In this document: one piece after another, positions 7,461 to 13,770 of the stretch
Numbering within the stretch: the stretch's first letter is position 1
Layout: every line of letters starts with the position of its first letter
IMG/VR virus record: IMGVR_UViG_3300029286_000305
Coordinates: 1-20,040 of that record
DNA: 20,040 bases
Direction: 5' to 3' (one strand)
Source of the DNA: a virus
Notes under the pieces: model-generated
Databases searched by the model: none
What the model was told of the DNA's origin: nothing
What the model saw: the letters and a program-made list of their open reading frames with translations, nothing else
Program-made: the position numbers and the translations under genes

Positions 7461-7895
7461 TCAAGTTTTACGTAGTACGTCCGTATCTGAAAACCGTGCA
7501 CCATTGAGAAAGTCCCTCATCTTTTTTATGATGAACCAATTTTCGCAATATCCTGGCGCAAATTTTCCTCCGCAGCCGGCGCATGATTCGATTATGCAGC
7601 CATTCACTATCCGACGCTGCCAGGCACTAAGCTGTGGATGCCGCCCGACCTGCTGCAACATTGATGGCGTTATGGACAACGATATTAATCCCCAGACGTC
7701 GCTCTTGCTGAGAGATGATATGGCCATGTCGATATCGGCCTTCCAAATTGTCAACGTTATCTGTGGGCTCTTTGTGCCACGTACCTTTGTAAATATCTTC
7801 ATTTCCTCCAAAACTCGCGGCGAGCAGCCAGCGGAAAGATCAACATAATTTACCAGTACAAAGCGGATGAGCCGCCGCGAGTAACTCTCCGTCAT
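7461..7895 (-). CDS. Hypothetical protein, last gene before terminators; candidate late regulator
   Basis: This 144-residue protein is not confidently recognised. It starts with a basic stretch (SYSRRLIRFVL). A helical middle contains KADIDMAISSLSKSDVWGL and SITPSMLQQVGRHPQLSAW, which could hold a helix-turn-helix. It ends with a Cys cluster (CIIESCAGCGGKFAPGYC) that could bind a metal. Its ATG overlaps the preceding stop as ATGA. Its place as the last early gene, just ahead of two terminators and the late block, is typical of phage late activators or antiterminators (Q-, ArpU- or RinA-like). That role is inferred from position only. Confidence 0.7.
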   Translation of the reverse strand: MTESYSRRLIRFVLVNYVDLSAGCSPRVLEEMKIFTKVRGTKSPQITLTIWKADIDMAISSLSKSDVWGLISLSITPSMLQQVGRHPQLSAWQRRIVNGCIIESCAGCGGKFAPGYCENWFIIKKMRDFLNGARFSDTDVLRKT

Positions 7896-8056
7896 TTCAC
7901 CTTCACCACATTACCCTTTGGGTCAACCATAATGTATGGCTCTTTAGGGGCTGTGTCCGTGAGGTAAATATTAAATATGCCTTTGTACTTTAGGTAAACC
8001 GGGTGCCCCACTAACCTGGCCGTGGTTATCGCGTTAATCAGTGTCGTGTGATGCAT
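7892..8056 (-). CDS. Small hypothetical protein (54 aa)
   Basis: A 54-residue frame starts with ATG preceded by GGGAGGG at about 4 bases, one of the strongest ribosome sites here. It ends in TGA overlapping the next ATG (ATGA). The sequence looks like a small beta-rich protein (HPVYLKYKGIFNIYL, PYIMVDPKGNVVKVK). No family is recognised. Strong initiation signals and overlaps at both ends support a real gene; its start overlaps the previous gene by 23 bases. Confidence 0.72.
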   Translation of the reverse strand: MHHTTLINAITTARLVGHPVYLKYKGIFNIYLTDTAPKEPYIMVDPKGNVVKVK

Positions 8057-8234
8057 TTGCCCTCCCGGGTTGTTGCCTGATTAAACTTCCAATCTCCTCA
8101 ACACTCTCTAATTTTGCAGAGATCTCAACCATTTGCTTTTTATCTTTCTTGCGGTATGCCATGACCATTGACTGCAATAGGGAGTACCACGCTTGCCGCC
8201 CGTGATCTGATAATGAGTCTATCCATTCAGGCAT
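8034..8234 (-). CDS. Small hypothetical phage protein (66 aa)
   Basis: The 66-residue product is mostly helical and charged (PEWIDSLSDHGRQAWYSLL, then YRKKDKKQMVEISAKLESV). No domain is recognised. The ATG at 8234 has AAGGA 8 bases upstream; a GTG two codons earlier lies too close to that site. It follows the 127-residue gene by 11 bases. Likely an early accessory protein of unknown function. Confidence 0.65.
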   Translation of the reverse strand: MPEWIDSLSDHGRQAWYSLLQSMVMAYRKKDKKQMVEISAKLESVEEIGSLIRQQPGRANASHDTD

Positions 8235-8245
8235 GATCACTTTCC

Positions 8246-8629
8246 TTAATCATCAGGACCTCCGTCCACTTCCTGCACGAGAAGTTTGGCATCCGGGTCA
8301 ATCCATTCCTTCCTCTGATAGTCGTACTCCAGCCCTTCATTCAGCTTTTTAAAGGTGTCTTTAATCGACTCGACGAACTTGTCTTTGCCGCAGGTGTCAA
8401 TAACCCTGTTGGCGTCCTTGATGGCCGCGTCCATGTCTTCACCACTCCCAACTCGGCAACCGGTTTTCTTTTCCGTGACGTGCCAGGTATCCTCGCATTG
8501 ATGGGCAAATAGCTCGATCTCCTCGCTGCCGAAAGGGAACACGTCGCGCGGGTATTCCCGTTGGGAGTCACGGCTCAACCTGCCGGTCTCGAGCGCCATC
8601 CGTCTAAAATAGAAGCCGTTATTCTTCAT
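8246..8629 (-). CDS. Hypothetical phage protein (127 aa)
   Basis: The 127-residue protein is acidic and mixed alpha/beta, with no signal peptide or membrane segment. A central part (CEDTWHVTEKKTGCRVGSG) is followed by a helical part (EDMDAAIKDANRVIDTCG). The latter resembles the small-phage-protein pattern in which a short beta strand pair precedes a helix starting with 'A..A'. The end is strongly acidic. The ATG has GGGAG about 5 bases upstream. Function is unknown. Confidence 0.7.
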   Translation of the reverse strand: MKNNGFYFRRMALETGRLSRDSQREYPRDVFPFGSEEIELFAHQCEDTWHVTEKKTGCRVGSGEDMDAAIKDANRVIDTCGKDKFVESIKDTFKKLNEGLEYDYQRKEWIDPDAKLLVQEVDGGPDD

Positions 8630-8661
8630 TTGGTCTCCCTATCTTTCTATGGAATTTCTGA

Positions 8662-8964
8662 TCACCCCGAATGCTCATGTTTCCATTCCTCCCAGTCAGT
8701 TTTGTTCTTGAGGTACTGGGAAAGTTTCGCCGCCTCCGCGGGACTGTAGACCCTGCCATCTAACAGATCGTGACAATTGGCACACAGGAGAGTCACGTTG
8801 CGCGGGTCGTCGATTATCCGCTCCATCACTCCATGCCGGCCGCCCATTTTGCGATGCAACAGGTGGGCATGCTGGAGTCCACGGAAGTCAGGCCCAGCGC
8901 AGTCCGGCGCCTCACATATTCCGCCTGAGCGTTGCAGGACGACTTCAACTGTTTTCTGGTTCAT
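8662..8964 (-). CDS. HNH nuclease-like protein
   Basis: A 100-residue protein with a zinc-binding HNH layout: an early pair of cysteines (GGICEAPDC), the His motif QHAHLLHRKMGG, then DDPRNVTLLCANCHDLLDG with the second Cys pair and final His. The short C-terminal helix is ordinary. It is distinct from the packaging HNH protein at 5185. Within the replication region it may act in recombination or as a homing-type nuclease, but nothing shows its target. The ATG at 8964 was preferred over the GTG at 8985, which has no ribosome site. The gene overlaps the end of its upstream neighbour by 20 bases. Confidence 0.85.
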   Translation of the reverse strand: MNQKTVEVVLQRSGGICEAPDCAGPDFRGLQHAHLLHRKMGGRHGVMERIIDDPRNVTLLCANCHDLLDGRVYSPAEAAKLSQYLKNKTDWEEWKHEHSG

Positions 8965-9454
8965 GTTTTTCAACCCATTTCGCACCGGTAATTTCCGCGC
9001 CGCAGCGGGAGCACGTCACTGAATGAGCGCCGTCATTCCGCGTGACTTTCAATCCCAGTTTTTCCCTCAGGTCCCGGTTAGTGCAATTCTTGGCCAGGTC
9101 AATGATCTCCAGTGGCAACTTCCCTTGCTTGGCCATGGGGAGAAGTAGGAACATCTTGGTCATGCCGATCTCATGCACATCCTCTTCTGAAATATATTGC
9201 GACGTCACAATTTCATAAACCTTGATGAGCCGCGTGGCCATAGTGTAGTCACCGATCCCCAACTGCTCCACATAATCCCGCCAGGCCTCAAATCCTGCCT
9301 GCGACCACCAGGCGTTGTCTTTGTTGAGCTTCAGCAGCCCGCCCAGGGCGACAAAGCACCCCTTGACATGCCGGGCCATGTGCTGGGTGTCAACCACGTT
9401 TTGTTCAGCCGGAGTAAGCTGGATCGATTGCGTTACTGGTATTAAATCACTCAT
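8945..9454 (-). CDS. Hypothetical phage protein with C-terminal Cys pair
   Basis: The 169-residue product is largely helical. A central block (LLKLNKDNAWWSQAGFEAW, then RDYVEQLGIGDYTMATRLI) resembles the helical core of phage proteins related to DUF3102, a tentative link. The C-terminus has CSRCGAEI, half of a zinc ribbon, with a late His as possible extra ligand. The start overlaps the replisome organizer stop as ATGA, so it is probably coexpressed with replication functions. No enzymatic motif is visible. Confidence 0.7.
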   Translation of the reverse strand: MSDLIPVTQSIQLTPAEQNVVDTQHMARHVKGCFVALGGLLKLNKDNAWWSQAGFEAWRDYVEQLGIGDYTMATRLIKVYEIVTSQYISEEDVHEIGMTKMFLLLPMAKQGKLPLEIIDLAKNCTNRDLREKLGLKVTRNDGAHSVTCSRCGAEITGAKWVEKHEPENS

Positions 9455-10314
9455 CTCTGCACCATATGGGCGTATTTGCCCTTGACGTATTTATCGGGGT
9501 CAAGTGGTTTCCTCCCATTTGGTGGTTTGGACGTATGCCGAAACAGCACCGCATTAATGAAGTCCAGGTGGCTGCCGGCTATTCCGTGTGAAGCCGTGTC
9601 CCAGATCACCTTGAGGATAAAGCCCGCATCTTTGCCCTTCTTCCCGTACATGCCGGCAATCCGACCGCCGCACTTCTGCATATCGATATCAGGAGCGTTT
9701 GAGTGCAGCTTCTTGAAAGCAGTTACGAGTAAGGCAACTTTGTCAGGGTAAACCTCCAGTAAGTTTTGATAATCTGAATAAGTAAAACAACAATCGATTG
9801 GGTCAATAGATGGCGGCTTGCCGCCCGTTAGGTTCTTATCTTGTTCTTTCTCTTTATCTATCTCTTCTATCTTATTCTGTTGCGTGACATTGCTGTGACA
9901 TTGCTGTGACATTGCTGTGACAGTCTCAGGTTTTTGGGAGTCGCGTTGTTTGGCTTTCCGTAGGCGATTCCGTTCCCTTATGATCCCCAGTGCCTGTATG
10001 TTCTGGTACTTCTCCCAGTTGATGATAAAGATGCCGTTGTCGCTCACCTCTATCATTCCCAGATTCGTCAGTGTGCTAAGGGCCAGCCGGACCGTGTTGA
10101 TCGGCCGGCGGAAGATGGCGGCCAGCATCTCCTCGGTGTAGGGCCTGCCCTCAGCCAGGTAAATCCAACCACCGGCATTGCACTTCCCGGCGCGCAGCAT
10201 AAGCTTGGCCCACATCACCAGGATGGCATCGCACTCGGGCATCGATTCAATGATGAGGAGTTTCTCATCCTCGAACATATCGGTGGTGATCTTTATCCAG
10301 GTAATCTCAGACAT
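9451..10314 (-). CDS. Phage replisome organizer (origin-binding initiator)
   Basis: The N-terminus (about residues 1-120) matches the phage replisome organizer family: ITWIKITTDMFEDEKLLII, VMWAKLMLRAGKCNAGGWI, and a winged-helix-like part with IFRRPINTVRLALSTLTN and FIINWEKYQNI. A basic stretch (RERNRLRKAKQRD) and a low-complexity Gln/Glu linker (about 130-165) follow. The C-terminal domain of about 100 residues probably recruits the helicase loader or DnaD/DnaB-like host proteins. The linker DNA holds iterons, a layout like lambda O with its internal origin. The start overlaps the previous gene by 8 bases and has AGGGAAA just upstream. The 287-residue length is normal for the family. Confidence 0.88.
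   Translation of the reverse strand: MSEITWIKITTDMFEDEKLLIIESMPECDAILVMWAKLMLRAGKCNAGGWIYLAEGRPYTEEMLAAIFRRPINTVRLALSTLTNLGMIEVSDNGIFIINWEKYQNIQALGIIRERNRLRKAKQRDSQKPETVTAMSQQCHSNVTQQNKIEEIDKEKEQDKNLTGGKPPSIDPIDCCFTYSDYQNLLEVYPDKVALLVTAFKKLHSNAPDIDMQKCGGRIAGMYGKKGKDAGFILKVIWDTASHGIAGSHLDFINAVLFRHTSKPPNGRKPLDPDKYVKGKYAHMVQR
9834..9923. repeat. Iterons plus AT-rich tract: candidate phage replication origin
   Basis: Plus-strand GTGACATTGCT is repeated head to tail three times (9884-9894, 9895-9905, 9906-9916), with a partial fourth copy GTGACA at 9917. The period is 11 bases, about one helical turn and not a multiple of three, so the protein-level pattern shifts while the DNA unit is kept. Alongside, 9834-9880 is a T/C-rich, AT-rich strand that would melt easily. 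Iterons inside an initiator gene followed by an AT-rich tract are the classic lambda-type origin layout. Confidence 0.68.
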
Positions 10315-10963
10315 TCTTTCCCTTCCTCACTAAATCGATTATTTTTATCAGGTTGACGTTTCGTCCGTTGAAGTGCTGGCAGTATTTGATAATAAACTCC
10401 CTCAGGTCCTTCCCCTCGATGTGCCACATGGCCATCCCGTTCTTACCTGGCTTGCGGCCATTATGGTATGTGGCTTTCAGGGCGCCGGAGTCCAGGAAAG
10501 GTTGTAGAGTGTGATGATCGATGCCCAGGATTTCACAGCAATCCTTTTTTGTGTACCAACCATCGCGGCTTCTCAGACAGAGCTTCATCCTGGTCAACCG
10601 CACCTTGATGGCGTTGGGGCTGCGATTTATCTTATTTGAGATAGTGGTGATCGCGTATCTGTGAACCAGCCGCTTTAGTTCCGCGTCCTCCTCAGGAGTC
10701 CAGTATCGCGTGTGTCCGGTCTTCTTCCCCAGTCCCATAACGTGAGCCCTGCCCTTGACCTGGTGGGGAGTCAGTTTTAAGATAGTCGCTATTTCCTGCG
10801 CCGACTCGTTACTCTGTTTATAGTGGCGGCGGATATAATCATCCTCCGACTCTGTCCACGTGTGCCAGAGCTTCTTAAATACTGGCGTGCCCGGCTTATC
10901 CCTCAGTGCCAGGGCCCGCTTGATCTCCTGTCGCGCCATCTCTTCTGGGTCGTAAGAGCTCAT
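10307..10963 (-). CDS. Myb/SANT-like DNA-binding phage protein
   Basis: The 218-residue protein has two Myb/SANT-like helical repeats. The first (about 34-78) begins TWTESEDDYIRRHY and ends HQVKGRAHVMGL. The second (about 86-130) begins YWTPEEDAELKRLV and ends NAIKVRLTRMKL. A third, MerR/excisionase-like part (YTKKDCCEILGIDHHTLQPF) follows, then a basic C-terminus. Three DNA-binding modules in series suggest a transcription or replication regulator. The start has AGGAG 9 bases upstream, and its ATGA overlaps the ancestral stop of the broken DUF5131 gene. Confidence 0.82.
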   Translation of the reverse strand: MSSYDPEEMARQEIKRALALRDKPGTPVFKKLWHTWTESEDDYIRRHYKQSNESAQEIATILKLTPHQVKGRAHVMGLGKKTGHTRYWTPEEDAELKRLVHRYAITTISNKINRSPNAIKVRLTRMKLCLRSRDGWYTKKDCCEILGIDHHTLQPFLDSGALKATYHNGRKPGKNGMAMWHIEGKDLREFIIKYCQHFNGRNVNLIKIIDLVRKGKNV

Positions 10964-11646
10964 GCAGGAAACTCCTGGCGCAGCGTGCCATACCGGGGAT
11001 TGATATTGTTCTTCATAAACACGGGGATCCCGACCTTGTCAGCAACATCCCTTATCTGATCGACCTAATCGAAACGCGGTTGTATTCTTGGGTTGGTCTG
11101 CGTCCCCACTATTACCCAGTCGATGCCGGCATCCTTCATAATGAAGGCGTAATCATCGAGATCGTCGTAGGCCGCGTCCATGATTGACCCCAATAAGGGC
11201 TCAAAGGATACAAACTTGACCTTGGCCTGGACTATTGATAGATGCCTGGCCGCCTCAACAAATGCCCTGCCACTTATGCAACTCGCGCCGAGCCAGCAGT
11301 TATCAGGGAATGGCGACCATTTGGATAGCTTCCGCGGCTGTTTAGTGAGAAGCTGGAATGTGTGCTGTGGGGTTAGGTTTATCGTTTGTAAAACATCATG
11401 CGTCCAGTTCTCATTATCCCCGAATAACTCACCCATAGAGCACGTAAATATCTTCGCTGGTTTTTTAAGGGACCATGGCTCGAAACGCCTGTCTTCATGA
11501 AAGGTCGGCACAAACCCATTGGGGAAAGCCTTCCCACCCTTAAATCTCTCGGCGATCTTGCGGGCATAGCAGTAATCGCAGCCATAAGTACAGCCGGTAA
11601 TGGGGTTCCAGGTGTAGTCAGTCCACTCGATGGCGGTTTTATTCAT
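10960..11646 (-). pseudogene. DUF5131 (phage Gp37/Gp68) radical-SAM-like gene interrupted by an in-frame amber codon
   Basis: The intact N-terminal part (11646 to 11068, 193 residues) begins KTAIEWTDYTWNPITGC and carries the three-cysteine motif GCTYGCDYCYARKIAERF (CxxxCxxC), expected to bind a 4Fe-4S cluster as in radical SAM enzymes. FSLGE-like FTCSMGELFGD and WVIVGTQTN are also family-like. The frame meets TAG at 11065-11067. Beyond it the same frame stays open for 34 codons, through IRDVADKVGIPVFMKNN and LRQEFPA, to a TGA overlapping the next start (ATGA). That tail is what the family normally ends with, and the stopped position fits a Trp (TGG to TAG). The function is probably lost or reduced, unless read through. 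Confidence 0.82.
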
Positions 11647-11783
11647 AAATTAGCCTCATCACATGCATGACCGAAAACGTAAAACCAATGGCAGTTATGA
11701 CGTTTGCAGCGCCAGCAGCACTTAGCCGTGAACGGGCAATGGTAATTGAGCACGGCGTCATCGCACAGACAGTAATCAGGCAT
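11643..11783 (-). CDS. Small Cys-rich protein (46 aa)
   Basis: A 46-residue peptide with eight cysteines and several histidines: PDYCLCDDAVLNYHC, then KCCWRCKRHNCHWF and a late HAC. The spacing suggests one or two structural zinc sites. The ATG at 11783 has GGAG 5 bases upstream, and the stop overlaps the DUF5131 start as ATGA. The same frame is open upstream, but no better start is seen. Tight coupling to the radical-SAM-like gene hints at a shared function. No family is recognised. Confidence 0.62.
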   Translation of the reverse strand: MPDYCLCDDAVLNYHCPFTAKCCWRCKRHNCHWFYVFGHACDEANL

Positions 11784-11862
11784 AATCACTCCATGCACAA
11801 TTCCAACACAGATACCGGTTAAACAATTTGATGCACCTGCGGCCACAATTCGGGCAAATCAT
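11776..11862 (-). CDS. Miniature zinc-ribbon protein (28 aa)
   Basis: A 28-residue frame consisting almost only of a zinc ribbon, ICPNCGRRCIKLFNRYLCWN and a final C, giving CxxC...CxxC. The ATG at 11862 follows GGAGGAGG and overlaps the preceding stop as ATGA, the same junction used through this operon. It overlaps the next Cys-rich gene by 8 bases. The longer open frame upstream runs antiparallel to good coding sequence of its neighbour and was rejected. Short, but initiation signals and the intact CxxC pairs favour a real gene. Confidence 0.55.
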   Translation of the reverse strand: MICPNCGRRCIKLFNRYLCWNCAWSDYA

Positions 11863-12440
11863 GCCTCCTCCAGTGATTCCTTTAATTTTGCGGTTTGCCA
11901 TTTTAGTTCCGCCTCCGAAAGCGCCCGCCCGCCGAGAGCCGAATTCGCAGCCCAGCGATCGTAACTCGCAGCCCGCGCCCGCGAGCCGCAACCCGCGCCA
12001 TGCCCCAACCACCGCCGGCGAGCAGCGCCCCATATAATATCCCTATCATCCACACTAAGATTCGCTCCAAGAGTCGCCCTGTAAGCATCATCCACCGCGT
12101 GGGCCGTCTTGTTTGACGGATTCAAAAAATAAGCTCGCAGCGCTTCGATCGCCCGGCAAGGTCGCTTATCTTCCGGATATTTAGATTCAAAATAACTTAA
12201 CTCCCTGTCAGCGACGGCGATTAAAAACTTAGTGGCAATAATATCGGCCACTTCTTGATCCTGGATAGTGCGTAGTGCCCAGAGGCAATCACTGATACCC
12301 AGGACATCAAGGATATCCGTCAAGGGGATTTGGGTATCGACATCCAACTTCTCGATGCCCCCGACATGTTTGACCCATGCTTCCAATGCCCTCTCACAGG
12401 CGTTATGTTTGACTGCTAAATTGTAGGTTGTATATATCAT
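11859..12440 (-). CDS. Imm5-like helical phage protein
   Basis: The 193-residue product starts with a segment rich in Ala and acidic residues (NLAVKHNACERALEAWVKH). It also contains ISDCLWALRTIQ and the signature FESKYPEDKRPCRAIEALRA. That F/Y-E..YP-DKRP-AIEA pattern is shared with Imm5-like or related phage helical proteins. The last third is Arg/Ala/Gly-rich (AARRRWLGHGAG, SRARAASYDRWAAN) and encoded by very GC-rich DNA (11930-12030), unlike its neighbours. Function in phages is unknown; immunity to toxins is known only for some relatives. The start overlaps the upstream stop as ATGA. Confidence 0.72.
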   Translation of the reverse strand: MIYTTYNLAVKHNACERALEAWVKHVGGIEKLDVDTQIPLTDILDVLGISDCLWALRTIQDQEVADIIATKFLIAVADRELSYFESKYPEDKRPCRAIEALRAYFLNPSNKTAHAVDDAYRATLGANLSVDDRDIIWGAARRRWLGHGAGCGSRARAASYDRWAANSALGGRALSEAELKWQTAKLKESLEEA

Positions 12441-13186
12441 TTCGCCCTCACAATCATTTCTTTATGCATAGACTTTGCGGCGTCGATGGTGAATTTCTTT
12501 GTTGTGCTGTTAAAGTCCACCGTGACGAGTTTGGAGCTCATGTCAATAGTCACTATCTTGCCGATCTCCCGCCCGGGCGCATGGTAGACGTAGGATTTAA
12601 TACCGAATGGCTTGGCGGCATCGTAATCCGCCGGAACCTGGAATTCCTTTTTCTGAAAAACACTTTTGACTGAATCTATGAATGAAGGCTTAGTTCCCCC
12701 CCTGATATTGGAAGACCACCTCTCATCTATGGGTGGCGCCGGAGGTGCGACCGTTTCATTTTCAAAGGATATCGATTCATCGGTAGCCTTAATCGATTCA
12801 TCCGGCTTGGACCTGCGTATCTCACTGCCGTACTTGTCGCTGCATTTCTTCGCGGTGAAGCCCAGGTGCTGGGCGACTTCCTTATTATTTTCCTTGCCCC
12901 AGTGCTCCATCAGGTAGGCCACCTGCTCAGGTGTCCATCGTCCCCGTCCTTTCACTCGTTTATTCCCGCAATGCCTTGAGTGCTGACCGCAGCTCCTGAT
13001 CGAATCAAACTCCGCGCCGCAGGTTTTACATGACCATTTCCCGTTGTTTTTCAACGGCCTTGAATCTATGAACGCCAACTCACCAGAAGTTAGCTTCTCT
13101 ACTGGCTTAACAGCCGGCTTAAATTTATAGACGACAGTGATTGTCTCGGCCTCACAATTTTCCGGTATCACAATATTAATGTTCAA
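12437..13186 (-). CDS. Zinc-finger and SANT/Myb-like DNA-binding phage protein
   Basis: The 249-residue protein has a C2H2-like finger, WSCKTCGAEFDSIRSCGQHS followed by RHC (about 51-73). A SANT/Myb-like helix set follows, GRWTPEQVAYLMEHWGKENN with VAQHLGFTAKKCSDKYG (about 82-123). Then come a Ser/Glu/Pro-rich linker and a beta-rich C-terminal domain (GREIGKIVTIDMSSKLVTVD). It is probably a DNA-binding regulator. The start is TTG: GGAGG lies 6 bases upstream, and the stop of the previous gene overlaps it as TTGA, matching the ATGA junctions elsewhere. No ATG offers a better site. Confidence 0.8.
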   Translation of the reverse strand: MNINIVIPENCEAETITVVYKFKPAVKPVEKLTSGELAFIDSRPLKNNGKWSCKTCGAEFDSIRSCGQHSRHCGNKRVKGRGRWTPEQVAYLMEHWGKENNKEVAQHLGFTAKKCSDKYGSEIRRSKPDESIKATDESISFENETVAPPAPPIDERWSSNIRGGTKPSFIDSVKSVFQKKEFQVPADYDAAKPFGIKSYVYHAPGREIGKIVTIDMSSKLVTVDFNSTTKKFTIDAAKSMHKEMIVRAK

Positions 13187-13497
13187 AATCTACCTCCGGA
13201 CGCTACCAATAGCCTCTCGAATTCCTGACGTGCCATCTCGGCATCGGCCAACCCCATCTCGGTTGCCCAACAGTCCCAAGGGATTCTCCCGCCGTCCTGC
13301 CGGTCCTCGCCGCTCCACAACCTCCACCGGTGACCATAGTGCACCAAGGTGACCATGCGGGGAGGGATATCCCGACCTCTTCCCCCGCTGCGGGAAAGAA
13401 ACCTGACACCGTGCATGCGGCGTGCAACCTCATTTTCGTGTAATAATTCCCGCTGTATTTCACGTATGGTCTGCTCCTGCCAGTCGTTATATTTCAT
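13183..13497 (-). CDS. Hypothetical phage protein (104 aa)
   Basis: The 104-residue product has a helical N-terminus (NDWQEQTIREIQRELLHE), a basic middle with HYGHRWRLWSGEDRQDGGR, and an acidic helix (LADAEMARQEFERLL). No domain is recognised. No Shine-Dalgarno site precedes the ATG at 13497; instead a strong GC hairpin ends ten bases upstream. Its stop overlaps the TTG of the next gene. It may depend on translation of the short frame at 13487-13636 for initiation. Confidence 0.65.
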   Translation of the reverse strand: MKYNDWQEQTIREIQRELLHENEVARRMHGVRFLSRSGGRGRDIPPRMVTLVHYGHRWRLWSGEDRQDGGRIPWDCWATEMGLADAEMARQEFERLLVASGGRF

Positions 13498-13636
13498 GGA
13501 TTAAGTAGGGGCCGGGGCGGCAACCCGGCCCCTGAATAAATAAGGAGGGTTCGGCACCTGGCTCGGGGATTCGCGCCTTACTCACTGCCCTGTGGCTGCT
13601 GCCCCGATAGTCTTCGGACACCAGGCATCTCTTCAT
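13487..13636 (-). CDS. Possible small protein spanning a GC hairpin (49 aa)
   Basis: The 49-codon frame starts at an ATG overlapping the previous stop as ATGA, with AAAGGA 8 bases upstream. It ends 11 bases inside the next gene, so it would keep the chain of coupled genes unbroken. The peptide (MKRCLVSEDYRGSS, then IPEPGAEPSLFIQG) is Pro/Gly/Arg-rich and unlike its neighbours, because the 10-bp hairpin lies within it. Coding status is open: it may serve only to couple translation. Confidence 0.35.
   Translation of the reverse strand: MKRCLVSEDYRGSSHRAVSKARIPEPGAEPSLFIQGPGCRPGPYLIHEI
13507..13533 (-). other. Strong GC-rich hairpin before the 104-aa gene
   Basis: AGGGGCCGGG and CCCGGCCCCT form a perfect 10-bp stem around a 7-base loop. 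No run of T follows on either strand, so it is unlikely to be a rho-independent terminator. It ends ten bases before the ATG at 13497, where a ribosome site would normally be, and could control translation or protect mRNA. Confidence 0.6.
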
Positions 13637-13770
13637 TTCTTTTGTCCTTTGTCCGACCTGGGCTTTCTTACCGGCTGGTTAATGAATTGAATTAACCTCG
13701 GTATGTTCAAAGCCTCGAACACCTGGCTGAATATCTCTTTGCCATCCTGGACGATCTTAACTTCGTACAT
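13633..13770 (-). CDS. Small hypothetical protein (45 aa)
   Basis: A 45-residue frame, too short for usual cut-offs, fills a gap after the coiled-coil gene. It begins with a beta-strand-like start (MYEVKIVQDGKEIFSQ), then a helical segment, and ends strongly basic (RKPRSDKGQKK). Its ATG overlaps the preceding stop as TAATG. The composition looks coding and globular. No family is recognised. Confidence 0.65.
   Translation of the reverse strand: MYEVKIVQDGKEIFSQVFEALNIPRLIQFINQPVRKPRSDKGQKK

Noticed and set aside
11065-11067. Phage-wide recoding of TAG as a sense codon
   Set aside because: TAG properly ends at least two other genes (2686 and 5185), and only one gene carries an internal TAG.
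11863-12033. 85-residue frame including the zinc ribbon from an upstream start
   Set aside because: The upstream part lies within the better-supported Imm5-like gene, and the ATG at 11862 has the strong ribosome site and ATGA overlap.
13507-13533. Rho-independent terminator
   Set aside because: The stem is strong, but there is no T-run on either strand, and coupled genes continue through it.
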